Source of the DNA: Paenibacillus sp. FSL H7-0326
GTDB lineage: Bacteria; Bacillota; Bacilli; Paenibacillales; Paenibacillaceae
Assembly: GCF_001955535.1 (NCBI RefSeq)
Contig: NZ_MPVN01000001.1
Span: 310,001-374,000 of the forward strand
Length of the DNA: 64,000 nt
Reading direction: 5' to 3'
In this document: positions 63,268-64,000 of the stretch, in pieces
Layout: every line of letters begins with the position of its first letter
Position numbering within the stretch: the stretch's first letter is position 1
The notes under the pieces: generated by a model
The model's input: only the letters and a program-made list of their open reading frames with translations
Database searches by the model: none
Told to the model about the DNA's origin: nothing
Translations under genes and position numbers: made by a program

Positions 63268-64000
63268 CAGCTCGCCCCTCCTTTGCCGCGTGCCTTAATT
63301 TCCTCCGGATAGCTGCTTGTCAAATAAGCCTCCATCGGATCAATTGGTAAGCCTTCTTCCTCTCTTACGGCATGCAGCAGTGGAGTTACATCAAATTCCG
63401 ATGCCTTGCGGATCGCATGTTCAGCTGCCAGTACATCATTCTTCTCCTGGGCTGCCGCCACCTCTCTATGATCGATGAGAAGCGCTTTGGCATAGGCAGA
63501 CTGAACATTCAGCACCGAACGAATCATCGCCGGTATTTTCTGCTCAATGTTATGGGATTGATCCAGCATATATGCAATGGAGTCTACTCCTTGTCTGATG
63601 CCTTCATCTGAATCCGCAGCCCCGTTCAGAATTTGATAGAAGATTAGGAACAGCTCATAAGGATTCACAGTCCCCACGATTAAGTCATCGTCCGCATATT
63701 TACGGCTGTTGAAATGGAATCCGCCTAATCGCTTCTCATCTATGAGATAGGCGACAATGTGTTCAATATTCGCTCCGGGCAGATGATGACCTGTGTCAAC
63801 GAGCACCTGTGCCTGATCCCCTAGCTTCAAGGCCATATTGTATGCCATGCCCCAGTCCGCCAGATCCGTATGATAGAACCCAGGCTCGAAGCATTTATAT
63901 TCGATCAGCATCCGCATATCCTTCGTAAGCGCTTTATACATTTCGGATAAAGCTTCCTGCATCCAGTTTTTTCGCTGCCGGATGTCACCCTGCCCCGGAT
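63264..64000 (-). CDS. rhaI: L-rhamnose isomerase, partial (5' end beyond the window)
   Basis: The C-terminal 245 or so residues of an L-rhamnose isomerase of the TIM-barrel RhaI type (as in Pseudomonas stutzeri), rather than the enteric RhaA type. The frame stays open to the window edge, reading PGQGDIRQRKNW before the first Met seen. Typical motifs are YKCFEPGFYHTDLADWG, LVDTGHHLPGANIEHIV and GGFHFNSRKYADDD, which hold metal- and substrate-binding residues. It converts L-rhamnose to L-rhamnulose for RhaB, whose gene overlaps it by 4 nt. The true start lies outside the window. Confidence 0.93.
   Translation of the reverse strand, partial: PGQGDIRQRKNWMQEALSEMYKALTKDMRMLIEYKCFEPGFYHTDLADWGMAYNMALKLGDQAQVLVDTGHHLPGANIEHIVAYLIDEKRLGGFHFNSRKYADDDLIVGTVNPYELFLIFYQILNGAADSDEGIRQGVDSIAYMLDQSHNIEQKIPAMIRSVLNVQSAYAKALLIDHREVAAAQEKNDVLAAEHAIRKASEFDVTPLLHAVREEEGLPIDPMEAYLTSSYPEEIKARGKGGASW

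Overview
The window looks like chromosomal DNA of a low-to-moderate GC, Gram-positive, endospore-former-type Bacillota, most likely Paenibacillus or a close relative. The evidence is strong AGGAGG ribosome-binding sites with frequent TTG and GTG starts, Bce-type peptide-antibiotic modules, an LTA synthase, a c-di-AMP (ydaO) riboswitch before a cell-wall hydrolase, a CYP102 self-sufficient P450, secreted proteins with chitinase-type Ig modules, glgC-glgD, and lutABC. The genus is an inference from gene content. I see no rRNA, tRNA, CRISPR array, insertion sequence or prophage.

Layout. 0-4 kb: an EamA transporter and a large secreted modular protein, both on the minus strand. 4.2-11 kb: a divergent oligopeptide-type ABC importer with a fused OppD-OppF ATPase facing two long permeases and a lipoprotein whose lobes are in circularly permuted order. 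11-14 kb: a papain-like/NlpC-type protein, a DedA protein and a cytochrome P450. 14-16.6 kb: a lipoprotein, an unknown protein and a Zur-boxed CobW GTPase. 16.7-22.8 kb: BceRS-BceAB-type genes followed by a DedA protein (UptA class) and UppP, which reads as an undecaprenyl-phosphate protection and recycling locus. A well-initiated 24-codon hydrophobic peptide lies on the opposite strand just after it. 23-25 kb: an LppM-like lipoprotein and a small alarmone synthetase.

25.1-33.5 kb: a giant DUF11-repeat gene of about 8.4 kb, interrupted by one frameshift. It has 19 repeats in strict A/B alternation. 33.6-34.5 kb: a c-di-AMP riboswitch and an NlpC/P60 hydrolase. 34.6-40 kb: glgC-glgD, an isolated KhtT N-terminal-type domain, a DUF1836 protein and a CorC/CNNM-type protein. 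40-43.6 kb: a true formylglycine-generating enzyme divergent from a ROK regulator that has lost its zinc and catalytic residues, then a Mn-dependent pyrophosphatase.

43.7-52.6 kb: a divergent IF-3 paralogue with a luciferase-like monooxygenase, an LTA synthase, a DUF3891 protein, and the ppdK-ccpN-PPDK regulator cluster for PEP/pyruvate interconversion. 52.8-57.6 kb: a small membrane protein, an aldo/keto reductase and a CYP102-type fusion behind a TetR-like palindrome. 58-64 kb: a probable single transcription unit rhaI-rhaB-deoR-lutA-lutB-lutC, which would link L-rhamnose breakdown (through lactaldehyde and L-lactate) to pyruvate. rhaI runs off the right edge.

The observations most worth following are the permuted binding protein with its extended permeases, the interrupted A/B DUF11 giant, the 24-aa peptide, the IF-3 paralogue, the riboswitch that ends at the ribosome-binding site with no terminator, and the ROK/FGE intergenic region with its 15-bp inverted repeat.
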